14,849 nucleotides of DNA from Caldisericaceae bacterium (GTDB lineage: Bacteria > Caldisericota > Caldisericia > Caldisericales > Caldisericaceae): positions 1 through 14,849 of the forward strand of contig JALSNB010000099.1 in NCBI GenBank assembly GCA_026987225.1, given 5' to 3'. The notes beneath the pieces are model-generated. The model did not search any database. It saw only the letters and a program-made list of their open reading frames with translations, and was not told where the DNA came from. The translations under genes were made by a program, and so were the position numbers. Shown here in pieces: positions 14,028 to 14,849 of this stretch; the stretch's first letter is position 1, and each line of letters opens with the position of its first letter.

Positions 14028-14849
14028 TAAGTTTCTCCATAATAGCTTCGTATATCAAACCGGCACTATTCGCCGGAAAAATCTTTGCACACTTATCCAT
14101 TTTCTCTTTCATTATATTTATATGATTGAAATAATAAAATATTTTGTCAAAGAGCAGCTGTTCGGAAAGGTCTTTTTCTTCGAGCAAGCCCACACAACCT
14201 TTCTCTTTGAGGAATAAAGCGTTTTTAAATTGGTGATTGTCCCGTGCATAGGGGAAAGGAATAACAAGAGCAGGAAGTTTGCTTCGAACAAGTTCGCTGA
14301 GTGTCATTGCCCCGCCCCTTACAAGGGCAAAATCGGAAGCTTTCAATGCGTATTCCATTTCATTCAGATATTTCAGAAGAACAAAACCTTCGGGTAGATC
14401 GCCAAGCATCGCTTTTACGTCATCAAAATCTCGTTTTCCCGTGATAAAAATAATTTGACCGTTCATTTTCGACATGATATTTTTGGCTATTTTTGCAAAT
14501 GTAAAGTTCAGCTTGCGTGCACCACCGCTTCCCCCGAACACAAGTAGAACGGGCTTGTCTGAAGAAAAATGAAAAAAGCTAACTCCCTCCGTTTTACTAA
14601 CCGAAAAAATTTCGGGACGTACGGGGTTACCGACAAAAATCGTTTTCTCTGAATTAAAAAAACGGTAAACATCCGGGAAGCCGGTAAATATAGCTTTTGC
14701 ACTTTTACCAAAAAGCCTGTTTGTGCGGCCCGGAATAATATTCTGCTCGTATATAAAATACTTTACGCCTTTTAAATAAGACGCAAGCAGCATAGGAGCG
14801 GAAACGTAGCCTCCTGCACCAAGCACGGCATCAGGCTTTTCGGAATTTA
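14020..14849 (-). CDS. murG: MurG, UDP-GlcNAc--lipid I N-acetylglucosaminyltransferase (5' end cut off by the window)
   Basis: MurG transfers GlcNAc to lipid I to form lipid II on the inner face of the membrane. About 275 codons are present; roughly the first 85-90 residues lie beyond the right edge. The open frame continues to 14849, so the GTG at 14826 is internal (it is the Val of PDAVLGAGGYVSAP). Visible motifs are GAGGYVSAP, EQNIIPGRTNRLFG, GNPVRPEI, FGGSGGARKLN (the family usually has GGSQGAR, so Gln is replaced by Gly), LVRGGAMTLSEL and IPFPYARDNHQ, the UDP-GlcNAc binding parts of a GT-B fold. It heads the visible part of the dcw cluster and overlaps murC by 8 bp. Confidence 0.96.
   Translation of the reverse strand, partial: NSEKPDAVLGAGGYVSAPMLLASYLKGVKYFIYEQNIIPGRTNRLFGKSAKAIFTGFPDVYRFFNSEKTIFVGNPVRPEIFSVSKTEGVSFFHFSSDKPVLLVFGGSGGARKLNFTFAKIAKNIMSKMNGQIIFITGKRDFDDVKAMLGDLPEGFVLLKYLNEMEYALKASDFALVRGGAMTLSELVRSKLPALVIPFPYARDNHQFKNALFLKEKGCVGLLEEKDLSEQLLFDKIFYYFNHINIMKEKMDKCAKIFPANSAGLIYEAIMEKLNG

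Noticed and set aside
14104..14150. Perfect TTGACA on the minus strand inside murG with TATAAA and TATAAT downstream
   Set aside because: Spacers to the -10-like boxes are 22 and 28 nt, outside the sigma70 range; likely chance in an AT-rich codon stretch.
14020..14826. murG as a complete gene starting at GTG 14826
   Set aside because: The frame continues to the window edge with MurG-like sequence (PDAV before LGAGGY), and about 85-90 N-terminal residues of the family are missing, so it is truncated by the window.

Overview
The window comes from a bacterium of moderately low GC (about 40% judged by eye). All 15 genes lie on the minus strand, so transcription runs from high to low coordinates. 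Both ends cut a gene: murG at the right edge and an oppF/dppF-type ATPase at the left edge. SLH domains on the secreted solute-binding protein point to an S-layer-bearing envelope. The FtsA/FtsZ/FtsQ/Mur set shows a peptidoglycan wall with Z-ring division. The lineage cannot be fixed from the sequence alone. A clostridial-type Firmicute or a deep-branching S-layer lineage such as Caldisericota would fit, but this is a guess.

Region 1 (about 14849 to 7048, read right to left) is a division and cell wall (dcw) cluster in the order murG-murC-murB-ddl-ftsQ-ftsA-ftsZ, followed by a membrane-anchored HlyD-like protein. Neighbours overlap by 4 to 8 bp or are separated by only about 5 to 12 bp, which indicates one co-transcribed, translationally coupled unit. 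It covers the late cytoplasmic steps of peptidoglycan precursor synthesis (MurB, MurC, Ddl, MurG) and Z-ring assembly (FtsZ, FtsA, FtsQ). A good sigma70-type promoter inside ftsQ could give ftsA-ftsZ extra transcription.

Region 2 (7047 to 5968) is an ECF sigma factor with a TTG start, overlapped by a single-pass membrane protein that is probably its anti-sigma factor. A sequence resembling an ECF autoregulatory promoter (TGTAAC-N16-CGTT) precedes the sigma gene.

Region 3 (6033 to 1) is an oligopeptide/dipeptide ABC importer operon: an SLH-anchored family 5 solute-binding protein, two permeases (OppB/C type) and two ATPases (OppD/F type). A near-consensus extended -10 promoter lies inside the last codons of the anti-sigma gene, with a perfect 6-bp inverted repeat at the expected transcription start. 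An intercistronic hairpin separates the binding-protein gene from the permease genes, as is common where the binding protein is made in excess.

The least ordinary items are the SLH-anchored, non-lipoprotein binding protein with its duplicated RBS/start region, the promoter-operator structure in front of it, the zinc-motif-less anti-sigma candidate, and the HlyD-like protein placed directly after ftsZ. No RNA genes, CRISPR arrays, insertion sequences or attachment sites were seen. No intergenic stretch reaches 300 bases.
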